Positions 8,385 through 21,700 of a stretch of 64,000 bases of DNA are shown here, one piece after another. The stretch's first letter is position 1. The number at the start of each line of letters is the position of its first letter. A program made the translations under genes and the position numbers. The notes beneath the pieces are model-generated. The model saw nothing but the letters and a program-made list of their open reading frames with translations. It was not told where the DNA came from and made no database searches. This stretch comes from Smittia aterrima (lineage: Eukaryota > Arthropoda > Insecta > Diptera > Chironomidae): NCBI GenBank assembly GCA_033063855.1, contig CP093830.1:11036854-11100853 (forward strand). The letters are read 5' to 3'.

Positions 8385-11300
8385 AATAAAAAAAAATTGT
8401 AATCTCCAGCAAACATCAGACGGCAGAATGAAAAAGTTACCAAAAAATATATATTTTTTAACTTGATAGCAAAACTATTAAACAAACTATCCAAGCAGTA
8501 GGCGGGTCATTAAGCTTCTACTAAAAATAGCTGCGATGAAGTTTTTATGTTCGAGTCGCGACAAATAAATTTCCATAACTCTTGGCGCGGCTTTGCTGTC
8601 TCGTTAGTGTTAAATTTCTCGCAAATTGCGAATCATGAAACAAATAAACGAGAAAAAGATTTATTTCACGGAAGACGGCAGCAACGTGACAAGAAGAAAG
8701 TTTGGGTAAACTCAAGGCCTCCTTAGCTTTGAGCTGAACTGAAATCGATGCCATTAGTTTTCTATTAAGTCGTGATGAACGACATCAAATGAAAACAAAA
8801 GCGAAGTCATCAATTTTAATTCTTTGATTGTTGCGAAAATATTTTTTTTTCCTTTAGAGAAATCTGTTTGAACGTGTAGTCAAGGACGAGCATCCTCAGC
8901 TCTTTAGATGGAAACGTAATTGAAAAAAAGTTGAGAGAATCTTCATGTTCTCGTGTCCCGGGGCATCACGAAGGAAACGTCAGGAGTTTTTCCGTAAAAT
9001 ATTTATTTCAATTTACGCAAGACTTTTGTGAGAAGGTGAGAGAGATTTGCAGCACCAAATATGAAGAAGATTAGTTTAAGTTGAGATGCCTAATCGACAG
9101 AATAAACTAGAAATTTCTGACCGGAGAGAAAAGTTATCGAACTAAAAAGGTTTGCCAGCCAACGGCTTCATGAGCTTTCCCATGTTCGCTTCTTTTTTTC
9201 TTTTGGACGTCGATTTAACATTTGAATAAAAATCTCATTTTGTGCTACGTCCTTTACCGGAGGGATTGTAGAGGTTAAACAAAGCGAATCGAAGGGTTCT
9301 CCATGCTTTTTCGAATTAACGAAATAGCTTTGTATGATGAATAAATTCACTTCTCATTTCAAGTCATTAATCAACTGAATCTAAATGAAATCCTCACAGC
9401 AACGTGAATATTTCATTCTCCAGACGAGAGACCCACAGTGGAGCTCGACATCAATTTAATCATTTTCTCTGAGGAGAACGGAACTTGAAAAACATTTCAA
9501 AATAATTGCAATAAAACTTTTACTTTCATTATTGTTAAATGAATTACAGAAAAGGAAATGTCAAGCTCATTCTTTGGTTGTTAAGCTTTCAAATCGGATT
9601 AAGAAAAATCTGCTTTTGATTTGATCTTCCAGAGGAATAAACTCTCATCGCATTGCGCGGGCAAATGTTTGCGGAAAATGTCGGATTATAATCTTCTGAT
9701 CCACTTGAAATATTGAAAATCGATTGAAAAAGCTAATTCGGATCATCGCTTTCGTCAATGATATCGCGAAGCACTTTTTCGCGCAAATAAAAGAGAAAGT
9801 TTCATCATCTAAGCTAACATTGGGACGGTGAATTATGAAAATTGCTTTTGAAATCGAGAAACAAACAAATTCGACTTCTTATTGCCTAATCCTGTCACCG
9901 TTCGTGTCGACGCCTGTTTACTTGAAGTTTCTGAATGAAACACGAGACGAACGCGGTTGTCGCGACAAAGTTCTCCCGCGAATAGAACTCACCTAACGAT
10001 GTTGCTCATGAAAATAAATTGATTCGTTTGTGGTGGAGCTGACACGATCGAACGCAGCGACTCGAAATAAGAGAAATGGGAAAAATATTTCGGGTCGCAT
10101 AACGAAAAGGAAAGTAATCGTCGGGTAATTCGAGTAGATTTTTCTTCATGTTCGCACATTGCTCTCTTTACCATGTAACGATAATGATAGAGCCTTATGA
10201 AGGATGACTACATTGTGATGATAAAGTTCTTGTAAGTCTCAACGTGATATTCATAAAGTGTGTGATAAATTGCTTGAGCCGTAATTTATAAGCTTCTTTG
10301 TGCTTTCTTCTTTTTTATTTTGCATATGAATCAGATTTGAAGAAAAATATTTTCCGTCATGCTGTTGTTGTTGACAGGAAACTTAAAAAAGCCTCTTCAA
10401 AGTTACGTTGCAATGTAGGAAGATGTTGCGAGGCATTTCTCAAGAAGTTCTTTTCAAAAAAAAAGTCAATTACTGAAAAAAGCTTTCATATTGAGGAAGC
10501 ATCATTCGTTGTACAAGAATAAACCTAATAAGCTTCCAAGTAAAGTGTTCAAGTGAACGGTAACAACATGTTGTCAATTTGATAAATGAGATTTCTTTGA
10601 AAAAAGACTTTTAATTTTTTCATTTAAAAATTTTGAACTTGAAAAAGCTTTTCCAGGTCATCGATAAAAGATTTCATTGTAAATTCTGCTCGTTTCGACT
10701 GACCGCTTCCAAATTAATTTATTTCATTTGTGACCTTCACTTGTAGCCGAAAGCTTTGGCGCTCGTTGTTAAAATATAAACATAAAAAGTTCCTGATCCC
10801 AAAGACATAAAACAAAATTTCGTCAAGGGTCGTGAAGTCCTAAAACTTTTATTTGGGGTTCGACCTTTTATTTTATGTCTCATAAATGCCTCTGTGAGGT
10901 TTAGCGAAGGAGCACGAAGTGCATCTCTAAAATCATCCGAGCGCTTGATTAAAATATTAATTTTCCGATGAGACACGTTTAAATATTTTTTTATATTTCC
11001 ATCTAATGAAGTGATTGAAAGTTTATTAGTCTTTAAAAGCTTTCTCTCGCAATTGAATTATTAAAATTTATTATGCTAATGATCAGAAATATTATTTCCG
11101 AAATAAAACCTTTACAAAGTAAAGCAAGGAGGGAATATTTTATTTATGAACCGAAGCGAACATGAAAGTTTATTTACTTTTTATACAAACGCTGATGGAA
11201 ATGAAAACTTTGTTGCAGAAAACTTTTCTTTGTTGTACAAAGCGAGCACTGAGTTCAAACGATTGAGAGCTCCGCCATATTTCTCTCTCAATGCTTGCCA

Positions 11301-14107
11301 GAAAGCTCGAAGCTCTCTTTGCGACTGTGAGAGCTTTTACAATATGAACTTGTTAGTAAATATTTCAAAGAGACTTTGTTTAATTTCCTTTACATTTTCC
11401 GTTCAATTTCCATTTCGCTGCCACCGTTTTCCTCAAATTGAATTCTTCTTGTGAAATGAAACTAGTGAGTTCATTCATGTCATCATATTGCAGGAACTCA
11501 TGATTATCGACTCAATTATAATATTCATGAGGAATTATAGTTCGATTTAAAAGCGTAATCGTATAAAAAAAAGATAAAATCCGAATGAATAATTCTTGAT
11601 GAAGAAATCAATGAAATTCTCTCGCAATTTCGCTTCCGATGAGATTTTATTGCTTTCATTGTAAATTTCATTATGAGGCTGAGAAGTTAAAATCTCTCTG
11701 TTGAGTTATGAGATTGGCTTTGTTAAACCTTCTCCGAATCAACTCAAATGCATGTGAATCAGTTGACGAGAACATGACAATTTTGAAATGCTATCATTGT
11801 TCTCTAAATTTTGTAGGAACATCAAAATTCTCGAGGCTTTCATTCATTTCACAATCAAATGATTGGAAGTTTTAATTGAAGCTACTCCACTCAGTTCTCG
11901 TTGTAATTGGAAAAATGTTCTCTGCAATTTAATTTGAGTACTCTAACTACGATTTTCCTCTGAAAAACATGACAAGGAAATTTATACTTCATCTGCTTTA
12001 AATCTGTTATGCAATGTTTGATGGATTTACAAGTGGACAAAGCAAAACTTTTCCAATTACGACGTTCCCTTTGAAAATGAAACTTTGATGAAATAAAAGT
12101 TTTGTGCTTGAATGGATATGCAGGGCAAAATGTAAACAGTGAAGAAGCTGCTTCTCATCTTTCCATGGAATAAAAGTAAGAAAGACTAAGCGGAAGTTAA
12201 GGAGATTCTCAAGATCAACAAAAGGAAAATTTTCTTTGTTGAAGTTAATTCACAAGACCGACTTGCTGGCACTTTACGAACATTTTTTGACCGCAAACTA
12301 TTTTCGTATCGATTTTCTCCCCCGCAAACTCGTAAATTTCAATAAATTGCAAATTTAAGACAAATTAATGTTTATGAGAGTGAATGTGAGTCGATGCCAG
12401 AAAGCAAAGATTTATGAGTTTTGGTTTTCATTGTCTGGGGTGAAAACCTCGTTGGCTTGAAGCTAAATGAGGCCTCTAAACGCTGTTGGCTTTGTTCTTA
12501 TGTAAACAACTTTGTAAAGATGTGAAAATTATTTAAATATTTAGTTGAGTCTGCTTTGATATTAAAGAAATAAAAATTTGCAATCATGACGTCTTCATCC
12601 CAAATCTAGAGTCCTCACTCAATTTCTTTAACTATTCATGAAGTTGTGTTTATCACGACCTAGATCACGTCAGGGAAACATTTCTGAGAACATAAACTTT
12701 TATCAAAATGAGCCTTAAAAAAGAAAAGATTCAAAATCGTCTACGAAGACTTCAATTCCTTTTCATAAAAGTTTCAATCTTCACATTAGAAGCGTCATAG
12801 CTCTGAGCTATGCTCACTGAATAGCAAACTCGACTTTACTCGGTGTTAACTAAATGAAAGACTTCCATAACTCATCGAAATTACGACTTCCTTCGAAATT
12901 GATTTTTCAAACATTCTAATAAATGAAGCTTGCGAACAAAGGAAGGCAAACGTTCTAATGGTGTGAGAAGAGACGTGCTCGCCTCGCTTATGAACATGTT
13001 CGCTGTGATTTCAAAGCGTGTATGAGATAATAAAATTGAAATTGTTATTGCTGATAGGCTTCGTGTCGTATCATTTGATGATAAACACTTCTTGGAAACT
13101 CCTTCATGATTTTTCTTTCAACATTCTCCGCTTTCTGGTATGTTGAGCATGAAGAGAGCTTGTTTTGATTTCGCTGAAGCTTCTTTTTCTTTCAATATTT
13201 AATTCAAGATTCATAAAGGATAATTCAGATGCTTAGCTGTTATGAGCATAACAAAAAAAATGAAGTCAGAGAAGCGTTCATTCAGAGGAATCTTCAGTTC
13301 AACTTTTGACATTCTCGATGAAAATTTTTCATATAAAAAATTATTTGTCTTGAGAAAAAAAATATTAAATCTCGTCTCGAGAGTTAACAAATTGAATATT
13401 AAAACTTTCTTTTTCATCAACGCGAATGAACTGAAAAGAAGAAGTTTATGCTAATTAGAATTTGTTTTCTAGAATTTCACGGTTGAGAGTCAAGGATCTG
13501 CGTTTGAGACGTCAAGTCCTCAATACGAAATTAATCGTTGATTAAAACATCGTCTGGGATGAAGCAGTTAATTTAAATAAACAAGATTATGTCTGCTATC
13601 GAAGGACTAAAAGTTTCTCTTCACTGAAAAGTTGTTAGATAATTGCCAATAATTTTCATTTTACAATTTATCGAGCGGGAAATAATTGAGCAAGTCTGGT
13701 AATGAGAGTATAATTGGAAATTTAGATTAGAAATTACGTTGCTTGCGATTAAAATTCCAAGCAGAGCTCAGCGTTTGTAAACAACCTTCGCAAAATTGTT
13801 ATGAAACCTGATGAAAATATTTGAGTCTCTCCTCGAGACTGAGGTAATTCCGGTGGCTTTGATCATCAGATCACTCAGTGTCACTTAATTATATTCCCAT
13901 ATCGTGCCAATCGAATCGTTTTTCGTCAAACGATGTGTGTTAGGAAATATATTGATTTCTCAGAATAACTGAGTTTGATGTTTATTTCAAAGGGCTCTTA
14001 GCGTTTAGACTTCACAGCTTCAAATTAAATTAAATGCGATTCGATGAATTCATTTCCAACACTCTCTATGCATTTGATTCGACTGAAGGTGTTTTGCGTT
14101 GACTCGA
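8385..14107. other. Gene-poor region A
   Basis: I see no supportable gene. Open frames are short (at most ~100 codons), unspliceable into each other by obvious signals, have no recognisable domains or signal peptides, and occur on both strands. AT-rich with frequent AAAGCTTT, GAAAGC and TTCATTC words. No tRNA was recognised by eye. It may be regulatory DNA or intron of a gene whose exons lie elsewhere. Confidence 0.5.
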
Positions 14108-14835
14108 CTGAATACTCATTATAATATTTTTAATAAGCAAATGTGCAAAACACTGGAAGATAAATGACAAAAGATTTTTCACGTTTCCTTGTGTCGTTCG
14201 TAACGAGAAACTTTTTATTTTCTGACGAGCCGTGAATTCTATTGAAACCTGAGAGGCTTTGATTCTTGTGAGTGGTTGCCTTCGAAAGGAGAAATTTCCA
14301 ACGAACGTTCTCGTTCGTCTTTAAAGTTCGTTCGACTTTAAAAGGAAAACTCTTCAATGAATCATTTGAAATCAATTTTCACTTGAAATGTTTTTTTGTT
14401 TCAACTCGGGGAGCACCGCAAGTGAATGAAAACAAAGATTAATGGCACGAAAGCACACAAGGAACAAATTCAAGTTCTTTGCTGCAAGCATTTGAAAATA
14501 AAAACTATTTTCTTGCTGCAATCGATGAATCAGAGTCACTTCATTCTCATTTTAATGAAATGATTGAGTTGCTTCTCTCGTTCCTAAAGAAATTTAATCA
14601 AATCTTGTGAAAGCATAAGAAGAAGCTTCGAGCGACTGCTGATTTTATTTAAAATTTTATAGATTTTTCTTGCCGTCATTCACAAACTCTGAATCGTAAA
14701 CAAGAAGGAAAATCAAATTCCCCCTTGAACTACATTCGCGGATGAGCATAAATGTCAATGAAAATGAACTTGCAAAGTCTTTACAATTTCACTTCCATCA
14801 TATGTTGCATGAAAAGCTTTTGTCAAATACAAGAA
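14108..14835 (+). repeat. Left arm of ~0.72-kb inverted duplication
   Basis: This segment reads, with few mismatches, as the reverse complement of 22944-23663. Landmarks here: CTGAATACTCATTATAAT at the left end, CGAACGTTCTCGTTCG near 14302, GGGGAGCACCGCAAGTGAAT near 14408, and CATATGTTGCATG near the right end. No coding frame is conserved between arms with a coding-like substitution pattern, and no terminal repeats or target-site duplications are evident, so it looks like a segmental inverted duplication rather than a transposon. Confidence 0.85.
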
Positions 14836-17619
14836 ATCGCTTTTGAAAGCAAAATTCTCATAATCGTCTAAAATACTTAAACTTCCGCTTTTATCGTGAA
14901 ATCACTCGATGAAAGCTTTCATTACTGAACGTCATTCCCACACAAAGAATTCTTTGAAGCTAAAAAATCTGAAAGCTCCTTCGACATTCTCGGTGAAAGT
15001 AAATCGATAAATTTGTATGAAAGGTAATTAGAAATGGTTTGCTTCTCGTAACTTCCGCAAAAATGTTTTCCAATTCATTTACGAGAATTTGTCAATAATC
15101 CGGATCCAACTCTCATATTTATCCTTCAAGCTATCGACAATACATTGCACCAACAAAATGATAATGCGGAGACTCAGAAATAAATTCCTGAATTCCAAAA
15201 CAATCCGAAACAGAATTTTGTTAATCAATAAATCTTCGCATGGCTTGAAAGATATTTTGAGCTATAACTCATTCAGAAATGTTTCTTCGACTTCTCAGAT
15301 ATTAATTATTCAATTAAATTAAAGTGAATCAATTGAGAGAGAAAATATTTTCCACGTGATTGAATGCTTTGAGTGGAAAATGTTTTTTGAAATTAACTAA
15401 TTAATTTCGTTGCATGATCGTGGCTGTGACTGAAAGTTCTGTTCATGCTCATTATGCAAGCTTTCGCTAGTTTTTATTATCAGATGATTTAATAAATTTC
15501 CTCAAGACTACAGCAAAGAGCATGTGGCGAAGTGAAAGGTCAGAAAAGTAGTTTCGAGTGATTAATTAGCTTTTGAATGGTCGGTTGTTGTTTCTTCGAA
15601 GCTACACTCCCACAACTGCCACGAACATTCTTTGAATATTCAATTGAAAAAAAAAACGTCGAAGGTTTGGGAAGTCCAAGAGAGCTTGACTTGGAGCAAT
15701 CAAATTACTACGCAAAACAAAGCTCAAAACTTTTCGGAAATCTTTTATTTACTTCGCGAAGATTCCTAAAGAAAATATTTCGTCAGTGTAAAGAAAGGAA
15801 ATTGAATCTTTTGGCTTCGAAGAGGAAATCTTGATATTTAAGTTGCTTTGCTTCTTTTTCTTCCCTGGCGAATTGAAATCTTTCCTAATTTGAGTGAAAC
15901 ATCTTTTGTTGACACAATCTTAGTAAAATGGCGAGGGAGAGAAAATTGAGACGCGAAAATTAATGAAATCTCGCTCTTTTCCCATTGGAGTCGAACGACG
16001 AAATGAAATTACAAAGGAGCCAAAATTAATGAATTGCTCGGAGGGAATCTTTTTCTTTCGAAGACCTATCGAGTTGCTTGAGTTCATTCAACAAATGATT
16101 GTTGTAGAAATCTTTTTGCCTGCATAATTAAGCAAAAGACTTCTCTTGGCTTGCATAATTATAAAAATTTTGAACTCAATATTGAAGTTGTTAGACTCAA
16201 TGAACTTTATCTAATGATAAGATTGTTATCACTTTAAATTATTTAAATTTATGAGAACTCGTTGTGCAATGGACGAAGCTAGTCCGCAATTTCGTGAGTT
16301 GATTGAGGCATTTTTCATTTTAAATCACATTTGAAATTCCTTTTGCGTTTCTTATAATTTCAAGGATCAGATTGACTTCACAACCGCTGCGAGTCTTTAC
16401 TTCTTCAGTACGTGACTCTCCCAGAAATCGTTTAGCCTTGAAGAAAGGGACAAAATGTTTTTAATTCGCTTAGAAACAATTCTGCAGATTTTTTCTGGCA
16501 AAGCTTATTTTCCTTTGAATTCGAGTTGTCCGAGAAATCGTTTCTCGTTGAAATCTTTAAGATGAGAACGTGAAGTCGAGCTCTAACTACTCTCATTGCT
16601 TTAATTATTTATTTTTCATTCAAGAAAAAAGCTCTCAAGCAATACACGAACGATCTCGTTTTTATCACTTCATCGGATGCTTGTCAAATTTTAAAAAACA
16701 CTTTTCGTCTTCATCTTTTCTTTCTTAATCAAACGATTCCTCGTTCTTATCGCTTCAAATATGCGAACAGCTGAACAATTTACTTAGGAATGATTGGAAT
16801 TTCAAATAAACTGAAATGACTCGCGAATGAAAATTCGCTTCAGTTTTCCTTTCGTCGTTGAATTCATTACCGAATGGCATTTCATCGGTGAGAAGGTGAA
16901 AGACTCTCGAACAACACTTTCAACGCCAATGAAATATTCAAGGAATTTGTTTCAATTTTCTAATGGAATCCGTGCCATAAATTATTCACGATTTATTATT
17001 GTTACGAATGGAAGGAAAATCCCCTTTCAAGTTTTTTACTTTTCTTTTCTGGAATTCCTGACGCTTGTTGAGCTCTTTCATGCCTTAAACGAAGCGCGGC
17101 CGATTTCAATATTTTTGCATTCTCGGCATGTGCGTGTTTACATTTTGTGCTTTGATGCGAAGCCTTTGCTTCTACTTTTGCAATATTTAATGCCACACTC
17201 ATTGAAAACGTTTTTCCACCGTAATCGAGCTTTAAAGATCCACGGGCATTGACCCCGCACTTCATCCAAGTCAATTTAAAGACTTTTATTGATTGTTTGT
17301 ACATGAGTTGAGTTAAGAAATCTCTTCTTTAACTTCAGTCCTAACCAGACGACAATTTGAAACGAATGAATCGTGACAAAACATTTTTGTTCTCGTTCCG
17401 AATTGATTTGAAAACATGACAATGGGACCAGAGGCCATCAATCTTTCGAGAGGTTTATAGCTTAGAGTTATTTTCAACTGTGTGAGTTATTAGTTCAGTC
17501 TGGTGCGACAGACAGCTCCAATCAAATTCAACTTAGAAGAGATTTGTCACTTAACTTCCAAACAAGATTAAATTATGAAGTGGAAAATATCTTTATTGAC
17601 ATGAGAAAGTGAAAAATGT
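14836..17619. other. Gene-poor region B
   Basis: No supportable gene. The longest open frame (141 codons at 16827-17252) has no recognisable domain and overlaps another open frame on the opposite strand. An AATAAA on the minus strand (tttatt at 17592-17597) belongs to the neighbouring LRR-BTB gene. Confidence 0.5.
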
Positions 17620-18735
17620 TTACATGGTGACTAATTCATTAGTGGCGTCGATGATTTTCTGTTTTGCGTCGAGCAATTTCTTGATCATCTCAGGATCGTT
17701 CTTCCATTCATCCTTCAAGACTCTCTCACGAATATTTTCATATAGAACTTCAAATGCTTCGTCCTTAAGTGATTCAAAGTTGAAAGTGTTGCAGAGGACC
17801 AAGATGTCATAGCAATTATCAGCAGTGACGCTCGATGCGAATTCTTTCTCAATGAGAGGTTTCAACGTTTCAATTCCGAGTTTGCCGACGGCAGTCAAGA
17901 CTCCAAACATGTCTTCAGCAGCTTTCGGTATTTTGTTTTCGTAGATGAATTCAATGACCTTCTTGCAAGCCTCCATTTCAACTCCAGACAGTTTCATATC
18001 TCTTGCTTCGGGATTGTTTACGAAAAGGTCTCTGATGGTTGAGCTGTGAGCTGCTAACAAAAAACGATGAAAATCAAGTTTGCCTTCGTCTAAGATGATC
18101 GTGAAATCCTTTAGCTGTTCAGAAGCGAGAACAGGTTTGAAAATGTTTGGTAGAATCAAACTTTTGTTTTCGAGTTCCTTTCCGTTGAACAGACCTTTCA
18201 ACTCGTTGAATGTCACATGTTTCTTTCTTTGTTTTAAGTCGATCACAGTTTTGTCATAAATGGCGTCGATCATGTTGTTAAATGAAAAATCTGCTTTGGC
18301 GAGTTGACCGAGACCATCCAAAAGGTTCTCACCGATCGACGAGAAGTTGTTACAGCGAAAAGAGACTTCTGTTAGGTTTTTGTTGTAATAGAAGAGATCG
18401 CCAGGAAGTTGAAGCTGATGCTCGTTGTGTTCCAAATGGAATTCTTGAAGACATTTGAGATTTGCCAGAGCTTCTTTTGTAATCGTGTTGAGTCCAACTG
18501 AGCTAAGTTGAAGAACTTTGAGGTACGGAAAGCCAAGATTCGTTGGCAAAGTCGGAAATTCACAGTTTTTGAACGTAATGTCATCGTATATATCATAACG
18601 ATCTCTGTATTCCTTGGAATTAGTATATTGAACAAAGCAAGCATTGACTTCTTCGCGTACAATAAAGCGACCATTCATGTAACTTCTGTACAAGCACAAT
18701 TTAAGGCTGTCGTTTTTTATGATAACCGAATTCAT
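17620..18735 (-). CDS. LRR-BTB domain protein, single exon
   Basis: A 371-residue protein if it starts at the ATG at 18735 (MNSVIIKND); a GTG 18 bases upstream is not credible as a start. Residues ~55-170 form leucine-rich repeats (LKVLQLSSVGL, LQEFHLEHNEH, LTEVSFRCNNFSSI, LAKADFSFNNM). From ~200 there is a BTB/POZ domain (LASEQLKDFTIILDEG ... FHRFLLAAHSSTIRDLF ... VIEFIYENKIP) followed by a BACK-like helical tail. BTB domains dimerise and often recruit CUL3 ubiquitin ligase, so a cytoplasmic substrate-adaptor role is plausible but inferred. No signal peptide is visible, although the N-terminal part (cysteines, then DDITFKNCEFPTLPTN) resembles the N-terminal flank of the secreted LRR proteins at 47-49.6 kb. 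An AATAAA follows the stop by ~25 bases. No intron, unlike the neighbours, so a retrocopy origin is possible. Confidence 0.85.
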   Translation of the reverse strand: MNSVIIKNDSLKLCLYRSYMNGRFIVREEVNACFVQYTNSKEYRDRYDIYDDITFKNCEFPTLPTNLGFPYLKVLQLSSVGLNTITKEALANLKCLQEFHLEHNEHQLQLPGDLFYYNKNLTEVSFRCNNFSSIGENLLDGLGQLAKADFSFNNMIDAIYDKTVIDLKQRKKHVTFNELKGLFNGKELENKSLILPNIFKPVLASEQLKDFTIILDEGKLDFHRFLLAAHSSTIRDLFVNNPEARDMKLSGVEMEACKKVIEFIYENKIPKAAEDMFGVLTAVGKLGIETLKPLIEKEFASSVTADNCYDILVLCNTFNFESLKDEAFEVLYENIRERVLKDEWKNDPEMIKKLLDAKQKIIDATNELVTM

Positions 18736-21700
18736 TTTCTTTGATGTAAGCACTTTATTCGAAGCTACAATTTTTTTAGTTTGTCGATTCTTGTCTCGAT
18801 CGATGTGTTTCTGCCAAAGTCTAAACGAAAACTGATTCAGCGAGAGGTTTTAACTTCAAAAGATTGTTTTTTCTCGCTCTCAAAAGAACAAAGGACTTAT
18901 CAGGTAACAATTACAAAAGTTGCCACCATGCCTAAAGAAGATTTCTTTGCCCTCTCTCAAAACGTTTGAACTAAAATTGAATTCCGGGAAATCCAAAAGA
19001 ATAAACATCGCCTGCCATCACGCCTTCCTTTCGACGTCTTATCTACATTTTTACCTGATCTTAATAGTCCCCGAAGGGAGTGCATGAAAGAAAGCGGAAT
19101 TTATGAAGCAGCGAATGAAACCGTGAGCGAAAATGTTATTCAACACGGAAAACTTTGCAAAGTGCATTATCAGAGCGTCCATAAATTTCGTGGAAACATT
19201 TTATTAGCGTCAAAGGACCAATAAATTTAGCAATCTTTAAAGTGCTTGAAAACTGCAAAAAGAACGAAGCAAAAAACTTTTTTTTCTGGGTCGTGAATCA
19301 TCTCGTCGATTATTTTATTGAAATTCTCGAGGGTGAATAAAAAATTCCACCTTTAGGTCGACGTCTGTGACTGTTTTCCCTGAGAATCGATTTACTCAAT
19401 AACTTTTCCGCTGAAGAATTTTTATTTATTGCTCCTGTGCACTATCGAAGAGGGAAAGCGAATGCAAGGAGAAGAAAACTTCAGCTGAAAATTCCCATGA
19501 TTTATAGTTTTACTTATTTCTGTCTTCTTATAAATAAACTTTCCTTGTGAGCTGATTCGAGATTCTTAATCATATTTTATGGGTTGACGGCATGACCGAC
19601 GAGAGAAATCAATAAAGTGCACTGAATCGTATTCGTTGAAAGCTTTACTTTATGAAATGTGACAGGAAAATAAAGTTTCTTCAAATGAACAGAGACGCTC
19701 TTCTTATCAACAATTTGTGCTCTCCTTTGGGAGAATGATTTCTGCACGAGCTGACAAGATGCTGTTGACTCTAATTCATAAAATGCAATGATGAGATGTT
19801 GTCACGGTAGCTGAAACTTTATATTAGGATGACATAATTCATTTTCTGTTTTTTTTTTATCCTACGAAGAGGACGCGGAAAGTTTCTCTCTTGACGTCTG
19901 AAAGAGAAGGTTAGATTAAATTAATTTTCTTGCTGGCAAAAGTTCAGGCAAGAGTTCGAGTTACATTTTCTGTTGAAGCACTTTTATCGATTGCAGTGGA
20001 AAAGCGACAATCGAGAATAAAAAATTGAGCAAACTTACGACGTTTTTATTTTCTGGCAAAAACAGGATAAAAGTTTTCTTCTCCTGCTTTTTTAAATTTT
20101 TGCCCTGTCAAGCGTGAATTGTAACAAATGGATTCGCTTTTGTTTCAGCCCCCGAGTCTTGTGAAAAATGACTTGCATTGCTTTGGAGACTATCGAAAAT
20201 AGAGAAAAACTTCGAAAACATTTTTCTTGTCTGAGGAGAATTGTGAAAGTTTGAGAGAATTAATTTGCAACCATCGACGAACAATTTTCCAATCGAAAGC
20301 TCTGAGCAAAATAGTTTTGCAATTTCTAAACGAATCATTTGGTAATTTTATTTTTCTTGCTTCTGGTTTGCTTTGAGTTGTGCTTTCACTTCCGTCATGT
20401 TCGAGAGAATTAGGTCAACAGCAGTTGCCTCTAAAGATCTAAAGAAGCTTAGTTGATTCCAGAATTACTTCTAACAACTACGAGAGACTAGTTTGATAAA
20501 TTGCTTCACATTTTCAAGTCGCAATCAAGCGAAAGGAGAGAGCAAGAACTCGAAGTGACTCATGCAGGTTTAATTGCTTGTCATTTTGTTGATATTTGCG
20601 AAACTCTACTCGACTCTTTCATCCGCAAACTGACCGAATGTTGAGCAAACATTGCGTGAAACGCTTCAACTGTTCCCTTTCCCCTCGTTGACCTTTTTCC
20701 TGCCATAATCCGATTCCGATTCTTTGCGAGAATAAATTTGAATCGAAGATAAATGCGAGCCTACTCAAACATTCGTTTTCAGATTTTTTTTTCTTCTTTT
20801 GGGTCAATTCGAATAAAATGCTGTGCATTAAAGGATCGTTAGGATTCAGTAGAAATCGGTGTGTTTAGAAAAAGCTTTTGATAGGATTGAGCGGATCCCT
20901 CAAGAGAGAGAGAGACTTTCATATTCGGATTCGACTTTATCTCAGCTCAAATGTTGACTCTTGAGATTTGTTCACTTCACACAGAACCTCCTCGCAACGT
21001 TATCAACTGTCAATGAAAGTCTCGAATGACAAACTTTGTGAGAATAATTTGAAGCTCGGAATAAAAGTTTATTCGAGTTCGGGAATTTTCTCGATTTCAT
21101 TTGATAAAGTTTTAATTTCCCGCTTAACTCGTTCAATGGATTTCATTCCAAAGATCTTAATCTCATTGTTTAATGCTCCAGCAATATTAAAAGCTTCGAA
21201 GAGCCGAAAGCAAAGTTTATGAATGAGAAGGTAAATTTGCAGATGCAAAATTGTCATCTGAAAATTCTCCCAGCAACAAAAAGCTAATTAGCCTAATTAA
21301 TTAAATAAAATATGAAAGCGAACGTTTTATAATTTCAAATGGAAATGAGGTTGCATGTGTTTTCGGGACTGAGTAGAGCATTAAACGATTTTCCTATCAT
21401 AACTTAATTTTCGAAAACCCGCAAATGATGTCGACAAACGGCGAGTCGGAAAAAACATGTTCCGAACAGATGCTTGACGACTAATCTCTCTTATTAATTA
21501 TTCAGTTGTAGAGAAGGAACTCGCGTAGTCATGGTCGGGATCTGCAAGTTCACTGAAAAAAAGGGTCGACGATTGAAATCTGTGTTTATGACGACATAAT
21601 TGATTGACTCTCGACTCCCTTTTCTCTCTCTCTCGAAGGTTAAGCAAATAACTTCAGATTAAGAACAATTAATTTCCTTTGCCAAATAATCCTGAAGGGA

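Noticed and set aside
16827..17252. 141-codon frame
   Set aside because: No domain or signal peptide, an overlapping opposite-strand frame, and no splice or polyadenylation context of its own.
8385..17619. tRNA or microRNA genes
   Set aside because: I looked for T-loop consensus words and well-known insect microRNA sequences by eye and found no convincing match; covariance-model and microRNA searches were not possible here.
18736..18753. Upstream GTG start for the LRR-BTB protein
   Set aside because: Non-AUG start with no support; the ATG at 18735 is sufficient.
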